From Ricordea florida (lineage: Eukaryota; Cnidaria; Anthozoa; Corallimorpharia; Ricordeidae), in contig OX453279.1 of NCBI GenBank assembly GCA_949710005.1, positions 13,504,578 through 13,568,577 on the forward strand: a DNA stretch of 64,000 bases, given 5' to 3'. Shown here piece by piece: positions 40,101-53,000 of the stretch; position 1 is the stretch's first letter; each line of letters opens with the position of its first letter. The notes below the pieces were generated by a model. That model made no database searches, was not told where the DNA came from, and saw only the letters and a program-made list of their open reading frames with translations. The translations under genes and the position numbers were made by a program.

Positions 40101-43100
40101 TCGTCGTAAGTGTAGTAGGTGTAGTAGCTTTAGTAAGTGTAGTAGCTGTAGTAAGTATAGTAAGTGTAGTTGTTCAATGTAGTAAGTGTAGTAGCTGTAG
40201 TAAGTGTATTAAGTGTAGTAGCTGCAGTAAGTGTAGTAAGTGTTGTAGCTCTAGTAACTGTAGTAAGTTTAGTTACTGTAGTAAGTGTAGTATCTGTAGA
40301 AAGTGTAGTTTGTGTTGTAGCTGTAGCAAGTGTAGCTGCTGTAGGAAGTGTAGTAAGTGTAGTATCTGTAGTACGTTAAGTAAGTGTAGTAGCTGAAGTA
40401 AGTGTAGTAAGTGTTGTAGCTGTAGTAAGTGTAGTAAATGTAGTAGCTGTAGTAAGTGTAGTAAGTGTAGTTACTGTAGATGGTGTAGTAGCTTTAAAAG
40501 CTGTAGTAAGTGTAGTAGCATTAGTAAGTGTCGTAGCTGTAGTAAGTGTAATAAGCGTAGTAACTTTAGTAAGTGCAGTAGCTGCTGTAAGTGTAGTTAT
40601 TGTAGTAGCTGTATTAAGTGAAGTAACTGTAGTAAGTGTAGTAGCTGTAGTAAGTGTAGTAAGTGTAGTACTTGTAGTGGCTGTAGTAAACATACTAAGT
40701 GTAGTAAGTGTAGTAAGTGTAGTAGCTGTAGTAACTGTAGTAGCTGTAGTAAGTGTAGTAGCTGTAGTAAGTGTTGTAGCTGTAGTAAGTGTAGTAACTG
40801 TAGTAGCTGTAGTAAGTGTAGTAACTGTAAGTGTAATATCTATGTAAGTGTAGTATCTGTAGTAAGTCTAGTAGCTGTAGCAAAATGTAGTAAGTTTAGT
40901 AAGTGTAGTAATTCTAGTAATTGTAGTAAGTGTAGTAACTGTTGTCAGTGTAGTATCTGTAGTAAGTGTAGTAAGTGTAGTAGCAGTTGAAAGTGTAGTA
41001 GCTGTAGTAAGTGCAGTAAGTGTAGTAGCTGTAATAAGTGTAGTAACTGTAATAGATGTTGTAATTGTAGTAGATGTAGTAAGCGTAGAGCAGTAGTAAG
41101 TGTAGTAGCTGTAATAAGTGTAGTAAGTTATGTAAGTGTAGTAGGTCAAGTAGCTTTAGTAGCTGTAGTAAGTGCAGTATCTGTAATAGCTGTAGTAAGT
41201 GTAATATTTGTTGTAAGTTTACTAGCTGAAGCAAGTGTAGTAGCTGTAGTAAGTTTTGTATCTGTAGTAGCTGTTGTAAGTGTAGTAGCTGTAGTAAGTT
41301 TAGTAAGTGTAGTAAGTGTAGTAGCTTAATGTAGTAAGTGTAGTAAGTGTAGTAGCTGTAGTAAGTGTAGTAAGTCTAGTAGCTGTAGTAAAAATAGTAA
41401 GTAAAGTAAGTTTAGTAATTGTAGTACTATATTAAGTGTATAAAGTGTAGTAGGTTTAGTAAGTGTAATAAGTTTAGTAGCTGTAGTAGCTGTAGTAAGT
41501 GTAGCATCTGTAGGAGCTGTACTAAGTGTAGTAGCTGTTGTAAAAGTAGTAGCTGTAGTAAGTGTAGTAGCATTAGTAAGTGTGCTTGCTGTACTAAGTG
41601 TAGTAAGCTTAGTAGTTGTAGTAAGTTTAGTTGGTGTAGTAAGTGTAGTAAGTGTAATAGCTCTGGTAAGTTTAGTTAGTCTAGTAGCTGTAGTAAGTTT
41701 ACTAGCCTTGCAAAGTGTAGTAGCTCTGGCAAGTATAGTAAGTGTAGTACCTTTAGTAAGTGTAGTAGCTGTAGTAAGTGTAGTAGCTGTAGTAACTGTA
41801 GTAAGTTTAGTGAGTGTAGTACTTGTAGTGGCTGTAGTAAACATAGTAAGTGTAGTAAGTGTAGTAAGTGTAGTATCTGTTGTAACTGAGTTAAGTGTAG
41901 TATCTGTAGTAAGTGTAGTAAGTATAGTAGCTGTAGCAAGTGTAGTAAGTGTAGTAGCTGTAGTAACTGTAGTAGTTATAGTAAGTGTAGTAGCTGTAGT
42001 AAGTGTAGTAGCTGTAGTAAGTGTAGTAACTGTAGTAGCTGTAGTAAGTGTAATAGCTATGTAAGTGTAGTATCTGTGGTAAGTCTAGTAGCTGAAGTAA
42101 ATGTAGTAAGTGTAGTAAGTGTAGTAATTATAGTAATTGTAGTAATTGTAGTAGCTGTAGTAAGTGTAGTAGCTGAAGTAAGTGTAGTAAATGTACTAAG
42201 TGTAGTTAGATTAGTAGCTATAGAAGCTGTAGTAAGTGTAGTAGCATTAGTAAGTGTAGCAGCTGTAATAAGTGTAGTAACTGTAATAGATGTTGTAATT
42301 GTAGTAGATGTAGAAAGCGTAGTAGTAGTAGTAAGTGTTGTAGCTATAGTAGGTGTAGTAGCCGTAGTAAGTGTAGTAATTGTAGTAGCTGGATTAAGTG
42401 TAGTATCGTAGTAAGGTTAGTAGCTGTAGGAAGTATAATAAGTGTAGTAAGTTTAGTAACTGTAGCAGCTGTAGTAAGTGTAAAATCTGCGTAAGTGTAA
42501 TATCTGTAGTAACTGCAGTAGCTGTAGTAAGTGTAATAAGTGTAGCAAGTGTCGTAATATTAGTATCTCAAGAAACTGTAGTAAGTGTAATATCTGTAGT
42601 AGGTGTAGTAGGTGTAGTTGCTATAGTAAGTGTATTAGCTGTAGTCAGTGTAGTAGCTCTAGTAATTGTAGTAGCTGCAGAAAGTTTAGTAAGTGTAGTA
42701 GCTGTAGTAAGTGTAGTAGCATTAGTAAGTGTAGTAGCTGTCGTAAGTGTAGTAAGTATAGTAAGTGTAGCAGCTGTAGTCAGTGTAGTAAGTGTAGTAA
42801 TTGTAGTAGCTGTAGAAAGTATAATAAGTGAGGTAAGTGTAGTATCTGTAGTTACTGTTGTAAGTGTAGCATTTGTAGTAAGTGTAGGAAGTTTAGTAGC
42901 TATAGTAAGTGTAGTATTTGTAGGAAGTATAGTAGCTGTAGTAAGTAACGTAGCTGTAGTAAGTGTCATAGCTGTAGTAAGTGTAGTAGCGCTTGTAAGT
43001 GTAGTAGCTTTTGTAATTGTAGTAAGTGAAGTAGCTGTAGTAAGTCTAGTAACTGTAGTAAGTGTAGCAGCTGTTGTTGGTGAAGTAAGTGTAGTAACTT

Positions 43101-46100
43101 TAGTAAGTGTAGAACCTTTAGTAGCTGCAATAAGTGTAGTAAGTTTAGTAACTTAAGAAAGGGTAGTAGCTGTAGTAAGAGTAGTAGCTGTAGTAAGTGT
43201 AGCAGCTGTAGTTAGTGTAGTAAGTTTAGTAGCTGTAGGAAGTGTAGTTGCTGTAGTAAAAGTAGTAATTGTAGTAGCTGTAGTAAGTGTAGTAGCTGTA
43301 GTAAGTGTAATAAGTGTAGTAGCTGAAGTAAGTGCAGTAGATGTAGTAAGTGGATTAGCTGTAGTAAGTGTAGTAGCTGTAGTAAGTGTAGTATGTGTAA
43401 TAGCTCAATGGAGTAAATGTTGTAGCTGTGGTAGGTGTAGTAAAGATAGTAGCTGTAGTAAGTGTCTTAACTGTCATAAGAGTAATAGCTGCGGTAGGTG
43501 TAGTAAGTGTAGTAGCTTAATGTAGTAAGTGTAGTAGCTGTAGTAAGTGTAGTAAATGCTGTAGCTGTAGTAACTGTAGTACGTGTAGTAGCTGTAGTAA
43601 GTGGAGTAGCTGTAGTAAGCATAGTACCTGTAGTTAATGTAGTAGCTGTTGTTACTGTAGTAAATGTAGTATCTGTAGTAAGTGTAGTAAGTGTAGTAGC
43701 CTTAGTAAGTCTAGTAGCTATAGTAAGTGTGGTAGCTGTAGTAAGTAGTGGTAGTAGGTGTAGAAAGTGTAGAAGCTTTAGTACGTGTAGTAAGTGTAGT
43801 AGCTGTAGTAAGTGTAGTTAGTGTAGTAGCTGTAGTAATTGTGGTAAGTAGTAAGTGTGGTTGGCGTAGTAAGTGTAGTAAGTGTAGTAGCTGTAGTAAG
43901 TGTAGTAAGTGTAATAGCTGTAGTAAATGTCGTAGCTGTGGTAAATGTAGTAGCTGTAGCAAGTGTAGTAACTGTAGTACCTTTAGTAAGTGTAGTAGCT
44001 GTAGTAAGTGTAGTAGCTGTAGTAAGTTTAGTAAGTGTAGTAGCTGTAGTAAATGTGGTAGCTGTAGTAAGTGTAGTAAGTGTAGTAGCTGTACTGGCTG
44101 TAGTAAGTTTAATAAGTAAAGTAATGTAGTAGCTGTAGTAAGTGTAGTAAGTGTAGCAAGTGTAGCAACTGTAGCAACTGTAGTAAGTGTAGTATCTGTA
44201 GTAAAATTAGTAAGTAAAGTAATGTAGTAGCTGTAGTATGAGTAGTAAGTGTAGCAAGTGTAGCAACTGTAGCAACTGTAGTAAGTGTAGCATCTGTAGT
44301 AAGTGTAGTAAGTTTAGTGAGTGTAGTACTTGTAGTGGCTGTAGTAAACATAGTAAGTGTAGTAAGTGTAGTAAGTGTAGTATATGTTGTAACTGAAGTA
44401 AGTGTAGTATCTGTAGTAGGTGTAGTAAGTGTAGTAGCTTTAGTAAGTGTAGTAGCTGTAGTAAGTGTAATAAGTGTAGTAAGTGTAGTAAAACTATAAG
44501 CTCTAGTAAGTGTATTAGCTGTAGTAAGTGTAATATCTGTAGTAACTGTAGTAGCTGTAGTAAGTGTAATAAGTGTAGCAAGTGTCGTAAGTGTAGTATC
44601 TCTAGTAACTGTAGTAAGTGTAATATCTCTAGTAGGTGTAGTAGGTGTAGTTGCTATAGTAAGTGTATTAGCTGTAGTTAGTGTAGTAGCTGTGGTAAGT
44701 GTAGTAGCTGTAGTAAGATTAGTAAGGGTAGTAGCTGTAGTAAGTGTAGTAATTGTAGTAGCTTTAGTAAGTAGAGTAGCTGTAGTAAGTATAGTAGCTG
44801 TAGTAAGTGTAGTAGCAGTAGTAAGTGAGGTAGCTGTAGTAGCTGTAGTAAGTGTAGTAAGTGTAGTATCTGTAGTAAGTGTGGTTGGCGTAGTAAGTGT
44901 AGTAAGTGTAGTAGCTGTAGTAAGTGTAGTAAGTGTAATAGCTGTAGTAACTGTAGTAGCTGTGGTAAATGTAGTAGCTGTAGCAAGTGTAGTAAGTGTA
45001 GTACCTTTAGTAAGTGTAGTAGCTGTAGTAAGTGTAGTAGCTGTAGTAAGTGTAGTAAGTGTAGTAGCTGTAGTAAATGTGGTAGCTGTAGTAAGTGTAG
45101 TAAGTGTTGTAGCTGTACTGGCTGTAGTAAGTTTAGTAAATAAAGTAATGTAGTAGCTGTAGTAAGTGTAGTAAGTGTAGCAAGTGTAGCAACTGTAGCA
45201 ACTGTAGTAAGTGTATTATCTGTAGTAAGTTTAGTAAGTGTAGTAGCTGTAGTAAGTGTAGTAGCTTTAGTAAGTGTAGTAGCTGTAGTAAGTGTAGTAG
45301 CTTTAGTAAGTGTAGTAGCTGTATATTAAGTGTAGTAAGTGTAGTAAAACTATGACTCTAGTAAGTGTATTAGCTGTAGTAAGTGTAGTAGCTGTAGTAA
45401 GTGTTGTGGCTGCAGTAAGTATAGTAAGTGTAGTAGCAGTAGGATGTGTAGTAGCTGTAGTAAGTGCAGTAAGTGTAGTGGCTGTACAAAGTGTAGTAAG
45501 TGTAGTAGCTGTAGTAAGTGTAGTAAGTGTATTAGCTGTAGTAAGTCTAGTAGTTGTAGTAAGTGTTGTTGCTAAAGTAAGTGTGGTATGTGTATTAACT
45601 GTAGTAAGTGTAGTAGCTGTAGTCGTTGTACTAAGTGTAGTAGCTGTAGTAAGTAAGTGTAGCAGCTGTAGTCAGTGTAGTAAGTGTGGTAATTGTAGTA
45701 GCTGTGGAAAGTATAATAAGTTGAGTAAGTGTAGTATCTGTACTTACTGTTGTAAGTGTAGTATTTGTAGTAAGTGTTAAAAGTTTAGTAGCTATAGTAA
45801 ATGTAGTATTTGTAGGAAGTGTAATAGCTGTAGTAAGTAAAGTTGCTGTAGTAAGTGTAGTAGCTGTAGTAAGTGTAGTAGCGCCTCTTAAGTGTAGTAG
45901 CGCTTGTAAGTGTACTAGCTTTTGTAAGTGTAGTAAGTGAAGTAGCTGTTGTAAGTCTAGTTGCTGTAGTAAGTAGGTGTAGCAGCTGTAGTCAGTGTAG
46001 TAAATGTAGTAACTTTAGTAAGTGTAGAACCATTAGTAGCTGCAATAAATGTAGTAAATGTAGTTACTGAAGAAAGGGTAGTAGCAGCCGTAGCAGCTGT

Positions 46101-48923
46101 AGTTAGTGGAGTAAGCTTATTAGCTGTAGGAAGTGTAGTAGCATTAGTAAAAGTAGTAATTGTAGTAGCTGTAGTAGGTGTATTAGCTGTATTAAGTGTT
46201 ATAAGTGTAGTAGCTGAAGTAAGTGTAGTAGCTGTAGCAAGTGTAGTAGCTGTAGTAAGTGTAATAAGTGTAGTAGCTGAAGTAAGTGCAGTAGATGTAC
46301 TAAGTGGATTAGCTGTAAAAAGTGTAGTAGCTCTAGTAAGTGTAGAAAGTGTAATAGCTCAATGGAGTAAATGTAGTAGCTGTGGTACGTGTAGTAAGTA
46401 TAGTAGCTGTAGTAAGTGTCTTAACTGTCATAAGAGTAATAGCTGCGGTAGGTGTAGTAAGTGTAGTAGCTTAATGTAGTAAGTGTAGTAGCTGTAGTAA
46501 GTGTAGTAAATGCTGTAGCTGTAGTAAGTGTAGTACGTGTAGTAGCTGTAGTAAGTGGAGTAGCTGTAGTAAGTATAGTACCTGTAGTTAATGTAGTAGC
46601 TGTTGTTACTGTAGTAAATGTAGTATCTGTAGTAAGTGTAGTAAGTGTAGTAGCTTTAGTAAGTCTAGTAGCTATAGTAAGTGTGGTAGCTGTAGTAAGT
46701 AGTGGTAGTAGGTGTAGAAAGTGTAGAAGCTTTAGTACGTGTAGTAAGTGTAGTAGCTGTAGTAAGTGTAGTTAGTGTAGTAGCTGTAGTAATTGTGGTA
46801 AGTAGTAAGTGTGGTTGGCGTAGTAAGTGTAGTAAGTGTAGTAGCTGTAGTAAGTGTAATAGCTGTAGTAAATGTAGTAGCTGTGGTAAATGTAGTAGCT
46901 GTAGCAAGTGTAGTAACTGTAGTACCTTTAGTAAGTGTAGTAGCTGTAGTAAGTGTAGTAGCTGTAGTAAGTTTAGTAAGTGTAGTAGCTGTAGTAAATG
47001 TGGTAGCTGTAGTAAGTGTAGTAAGTGTAGTAGCTGTACTGGCTGTAGTAAGTTTAATAAGTAAAGTAATGTAGTAGCTGTAGTAAGTGTAGTAAGTGTA
47101 GCAAGTGTAGCAACTGTAGCAACTGTAGTAAGTGTAGTATCTGTAGTAAAATTAGTAAGTAAAGTAATGTAGTAGCTGTAGTATGAGTAGTAAGTGTAGC
47201 AAGTGTAGCAACTGTAGCAACTGTAGTAAGTGTAGTATCTGTAGTAAGTGTAGTAAGTTTAGTGAGTGTAGTACTTGTAGTGGCTGTAGTAAACATAGTA
47301 AGTGTAGTAAGTGTAGTAAGTGTAGTATATGTTGTAACTGAAGTAAGTGTAGTATCTGTAGTAGGTGTAGTAAGTGTAGTAGCTTTAGTAAGTGTAGTAG
47401 CTGTAGTAAGTGTAATAAGTGTAGTAAGTGTAGTAAAACTATAAGCTCTAGTAAGTGTATTAGCTGTAGTAAGTGTAATATCTGTAGTAACTGTAGTAGC
47501 TGTAGTAAGTGTAATAAGTGTAGCAAGTGTCGTAAGTGTAGTATCTCTAGTAACTGTAGTAAGTGTAATATCTCTAGTAGGTGTAGTAGGTGTAGTTGCT
47601 ATAGTAAGTGTATTAGCTGTAGTTAGTGTAGTAGCTGTGGTAAGTGTAGTAGCTGTAGTAAGATTAGTAAGGGTAGTAGCTGTAGTAAGTGTAGTAATTG
47701 TAGTAGCTTTAGTAAGTATAGTAGCTGTAGTAAGTGTAGTAGCAGTAGTAAGTGAAGTAGCTGTAGTAGCTGTAGTAAGTGTAGTAAGTGTAGTATCTGT
47801 AGTAAGTGTGGTTGGCGTAGTAAGTGTAGTAAGTGTAGTAGCTGTAGTAAGTGTAGTAAGTGTAATAGCTGTAGTAACTGTAGTAGCTGTGGTAAATGTA
47901 GTAGCTGTAGCAAGTGTAGTAAGTGTAGTACCTTTAGTAAGTGTAGTAGCTGTAGTAAGTGTAGTAGCTGTAGTAAGTGTAGTAAGTGTAGTAGCTGTAG
48001 TAAATGTGGTAGCTGTAGTAAGTGTAGTAAGTGTTGTAGCTGTACTGGCTGTAGTAAGTTTAGTAAGTAAAGTAATGTAGTAGCTGTAGTAAGTGTAGTA
48101 AGTGTAGCAAGTGTAGCAACTGTAGCAACTGTAGTAAGTGTATTATCTGTAGTAAGTTTAGTAAGTGTAGTAGCTGTAGTAAGTGTAGTAGCTTTAGTAA
48201 GTGTAGTAGCTGTAGTAAGTGTAGTAGCTTTAGTAAGTGTAGTAGCTGTATATTAAGTGTAGTAAGTGTAGTAAAACTATGACTCTAGTAACTGTATTAG
48301 CTGTTGTAAGTGTAGTAGCTGTAGTAAGTGTTGTGGCTGCAGTAAGTATAGTAAGTGTAGTAGCAGTAGGATGTGTAGTAGCTGTAGTAAGTGCAGTAAG
48401 TGTAGTGGCTGTACAAAGTGTAGTAAGTGTAGTAGCTGTAGTAAGTGTAGTAAGTGTGGTGAGTGTAGTTGAAGTATTAGCTGTAGTTAGTGTACCAAGT
48501 GTAGTAAGTGTACTAAGTGTAGTAAGTATAGTAGCTGTAGTAAGTGTAGTAGCTGCAGTAAGTGTAGTAGCTGCAGTAAGTGTAGTAGCTGCAGTAAGTG
48601 TAGTAAATGTAGTAGCTGTAGTAAGTGTAGTAGCTGTAGTAAGTGTAGTAGCTGCAGTAAGTGTAGTAGCTGTAGTAACTGTAGTAAGTGTAGTAAAAGT
48701 AGTAGCTGTAGTAAGTGTTGTAAGTGTAGTAAGTGTAGTAGCTGTAATAAGTGTAGTAACTGTAGTAAATATTGTAATTGTAGTAGATGTAGTAAGCGTA
48801 GTAGCAGTAGTAAGTGTAGTAGCTTTAGTAGCTGTAGTAGCTGTAGTAAGTGTAGTAATTGTAGTAGCTGTAGTAAGTGTAGTATCTGTAGTAAGTGTAG
48901 TAGCTGTATTAAGTGTAGTAAGT
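37115..48923 (+). repeat. Block C2: 9/18-base minisatellite, direct orientation, longest copy
   Basis: This is the same family as the other C blocks and runs for 11.8 kb. It holds the 1.4 kb (about 39,415-40,823) missing from copy 1. It also holds a compound duplication: 45,531-46,414 repeats 37,671-38,554, and from 46,415 the sequence repeats 43,461 onward. The GTGGTTGGCGTAG marker occurs four times (43,857; 44,881; 46,811; about 47,806). No gene is visible. Confidence 0.93.
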
Positions 48924-50060
48924 GGTGCATCAGAAAGAACGAAGTGGTCAGCAGAAGAGGGTGGAGAGCAAGGTGGTTGGACAATAACTACAAGTAATGG
49001 GTGGAAGATCTTTGGAAAGTGTAAGTTCATGCACAGGTGGTGGAACCGTGAGGTTTTCATAAACTGGAGGCTGCGTAACCTCTTGAGAAGGCGCAGAGAC
49101 GTGCAGTGTCTGTTTGTAAAATAACAGGGTGTGCGTCATTATCGGAGTCTTGTGGCAATAGTCTGTGAAGGCCACTAATTGGACCCTAGGGGAACTAAGC
49201 CAAACTGTCAAGGCCACTGGATAACATTTGGAGATAAGCACCTAGTAGACTTAGCGGCCAAACTGAGAGGTTTTTAGCTTCCGGAGCCCAGAAGAAATGT
49301 CCTCAATAACGTAGACCGTGAGGTATTTCTCACGAGCTTTCAAGCTCTTACTAAGTCGCCGACAGAGACAGCAGCAGATTATATGTTGGTAAGGCATGAG
49401 CCGTAAAATCTATACAGCCTGGCGGAGGAGGCGAAGACCATGCGAGAAATTGCACCGGTGTGCAGGGCCAGTATCACGGGGTGATCATGATAGTGTTAAG
49501 AACAGGTGATTGGACTATGCTAACGCGAATGGCTGTTGCCTCGTTGCTCAGGACTGATGGGACTGTAAGGTCGCTGCTCTCATCAAAAGGCTGTCACCTT
49601 ACACCGATATCTTCAGTGTCATCCATCACCATGCGTGACCGAGCCCAAGGTCGGCGGACATGGTGAGGTAGGTAATGGTAATCCACAGGTTGAGTGGTAT
49701 GTGGGCATCCAGCAATTTTGCAGAGGATGCAGGACGAGAGGGGACTGCATTCGACGTTGGCTCCAACCACTATTGGGATTTCGCCTTGGAGTGGTCCTCC
49801 CAATGCTCATAGCTTTGGTATCTTCAATGCAAAGTAACTCATCGAGAGGAGATCCAAGTGTCTGGGAGATCTCATTTCATTTGGAGCCATATATTTTTCA
49901 CTAAAAGAGGTAATCCTGGGTGTATCAACAGGAGTAGTAGGTATTTTACAATCCTAGGACATTTACCAAGTCCTCGAAAAATCATCTTTTAAATCTTGTT
50001 CCAAAATCAGCAACACTTACCAATAAATCAAAAAATAATCCATGTAAGCCTAACCCTCGG
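48924..50060. other. Block U2: complex-sequence spacer, second copy
   Basis: It matches the first U block at a constant offset of 27,431, with only a handful of differences. Examples are GGTGG for GCTGG near 48,962, TTTGG for CTTGG near 49,011, AAATTGCACC for AAATTTCACC near 49,449, and a short change near 50,030 (AAAAAATAATCC for AAAATCCAATCC). There are no indels except perhaps within that last change. Its flanks (block C on the left, degenerate block A monomer on the right) are also the same. Confidence 0.75.
48948..49241 (-). other. Unassigned 97-codon open frame in U2
   Basis: This is the second copy of the Pro/Thr-rich frame, again opened by GTG after a stop. It is intact over its length and carries the Pro-to-Leu and Ser-to-Thr differences near the C-terminus. 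Copies this young would stay open even without function. Confidence 0.2.
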
Positions 50061-53000
50061 ATAGGCTTATACTCTACATACACAATCAGGTAAGCCCATC
50101 AGACAATCAGATAAATACATAGGCTAATTAGGCAAGTTCATAGGCCAATGATGAAAATTTCAGAGTACTTGTGAGCGGATAGGCTAATCCTCTGAATATA
50201 TAGACTAATAAGGTAAACACGTCAGCTAATAAAGGGCATCATAGGCCAGTCAAGTGACTCCAGAAAATCAGGTAGACACATAGGCTAATCGGGTAATCAT
50301 TGCGGCTAATCAAGTAAATAAGTAGGCTAACTAGATAAACCCATCAAGCAATCTGTCAAATAGATAGTCTAATCAGATAAATAGATTAATTAATCAGGTA
50401 AATATATAGGCTTATCAGATAAATACTTACGCTAACCAGGTATATAAAGGGCCCGATAACGTAAATAAATGAAATAATTAGGCAAACACATGGCCTAATT
50501 AGATAAATAGATAAACTAACTAGATAAATATATAATCCAATGAGGTAAGGGGATACGTTAAATAGGTATATAAATAGACCAATCAGATAAGCCCAAAAGA
50601 AAAATAAATAAATACATAGGTTAATCCGATAAATAAATAAAGAAATAAAATAAACATATATGTTAATCAAGTACATAAATAGGCAAACTAGATAAACCCA
50701 TCAGGCAATCAGGTAAATAGATAGGCTAATTAGGCAAATACATAGGCTAATTAAACAAATAGATAAACTAATTCGGGAAATATATAGTCTTATCAGGTAA
50801 ATAGTTAGGCTAATGAGTAATATCAATGGGCCAGTTAGTGAAACCCATCAGATAATCGGGTGGATAGATAGACTAATTTGGCAAAGACACAGGCTAATTA
50901 GATAAGCCAATAAGGGAGATATATAGTCTAATCAGGTAAATAGTTAGGCGAATCAGGTATATTATTGGGCAATTCAGGTAAGCCCATCAGACAATCAGGT
51001 AAACAGGTTGAAAAGGTACACTAATTAGGCAAAGACATGGCTAATTAAATACATAGATAAGCCAATTAGGGATATCTATAGTCTAATCAGGTGAATAGTT
51101 AAGCTAGAAATAGTTAGGCTAAAAATAGGTAGATACATAGGGTAATCTGGTAAGTAGATAGGCTAAATGTAAGCATATATGTATATTAAGTAATTACATA
51201 GGTTAATCAGGTAAACTTATCATGCATTTAATTAAATAGAAAGGGCAATAGGCAAATGCGTCGGTTAAAATGCGTCAGGTAAAAAGATAAACTAATAATG
51301 TAAATATATAGGCTAATAAGATATATAAATAGGCTTATTAAATAAAACCCATTAGGCAATCAGGTAAATAGATGGGCTAGTTATGCAACAACATAGACTA
51401 ATCAGATAAATAGATAAACGTATTAGATAAAAATATAATCTAATTAGATAAATAGATAAGTTACGCCGGTCTGTAACTTGGCCAATCAGGTAAACCCGAC
51501 AGCCAAATAAGAAAATACATAGGCTAATCAAGTGAAAAGATGAACTTAATAAGTAAATTTATAGGCTAATCAGGTAAATAGATAGGCTAGTTAGGAAAAG
51601 ACATAGGCTTATTAGATATATAGGTAAACTAATTAGAAAGGTATATAGTCTAATGAAGTGAATAGTTAGGCTAAACATGTATATAAATAGGCCATTCAAG
51701 TAAACCCAGTTAGGTGAACCCATCAGACAATCGTGTAAATTGATAGACTAATTAGGAAAAGACACAGGCTAATTAGATAATCCAATTAGGAAGATAAATA
51801 GTTAGGCGAATCAGGTATATCAATGGGCAACTCAGGTGAACCCATCAGAAAATCAGGTAAAGAGTTACACTAATTAGGCAAAGACATGGCTAATTAAATA
51901 CATAGATAAGCCAATTAGGGAAATATATAGTCGAATTAGGAGAATAGTTACTAAAAAGATATATAAATAGGGCAATCAGGTAAACCCATAAGCCAAATAG
52001 GTAGATACAGAGACCAATCAGGTAAATGCAGACACTAATTAACTAAGCATATATGCTAATTAAGTACAAACATAGCTTAATCAGGTAAATATATTAGGCA
52101 ATCAGGTAAGTTGATAAAACAATTTGGCAAACACGAAGGGTAATCAGATAAATAGATAATTAGTAATAATAATAGTAATTAGGTAAGTACATAGGCTAAT
52201 CAGATATATAAATAGGCTACCTAAAAAAAACATTAGGCAATTAGGTAAATAGATGGGCTAGTTAGGCCAGGAGAGAGGCTAATCAGATGAATAGAGAAAC
52301 TAATTAGGAAAATATATAGTCTAATCAGGTAAATAAATAGGTTAGACCTGTCTGTAACTAGACCAATCAGGTAAACCAGACAGCCAAATAAGAAAATACA
52401 TAGGCTAATCAAGTAAATACATAGACTGGTCAAATAAGGATATATGGAAATGAAATAGATACATATGTTCATTAGGTAAAGTCATCAGGTAATCAAATAA
52501 ATAGATACGCCAATTCAGCAAATACATAAGGTCATCAATTAAATAGATAAACTAATTAGGTAAATATATAGGCTTATCAGGTAAATAGATAGGCTAGTTA
52601 GGCATGGACATAGGCTAGTTAGATATATTGGTAAATTAATTAAGAACGTTTATAGTCTAATAAGGTAAATAGGTAGGCTAAAAAGGTATATAAATAGGGA
52701 TATCAGGTATACCCATCATCCAAATAGGTAGATACATACGCCAACTAGGCAAATATATAGGGTAATCAGATAAATAGATAAACTAATTAGGTAAATATAT
52801 AGGCTTATCAAGTAAATAGACAAGCCAATAACCAAATGTATACGCTACTCAGATAAAAAGATAAACTAATTATTTATATATATAGGCTTATCAGGTAGAT
52901 AGATAGGCTAATCAGATATGTAAATAGGCTACTTAGGCCCCGCTAACAGGTAATCAGGTAAATAGATAGGCTACTTAGGCAAAAAGGTAAGGTAATAAGA

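Larger units (their letters stand above)
22630..50060. repeat. Super-repeat copy 2 (A-B-C-U), complete
   Basis: This is the only complete unit in the window, 27.4 kb from the start of its A block to the end of its U block. It matches copy 1 from 23,502 onward and copy 3 from its own first base (22,630 matches 50,061). Its C block is the longest of the three because of an internal compound duplication after about 45,530. It is the best reference copy for describing the unit. Confidence 0.9.
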
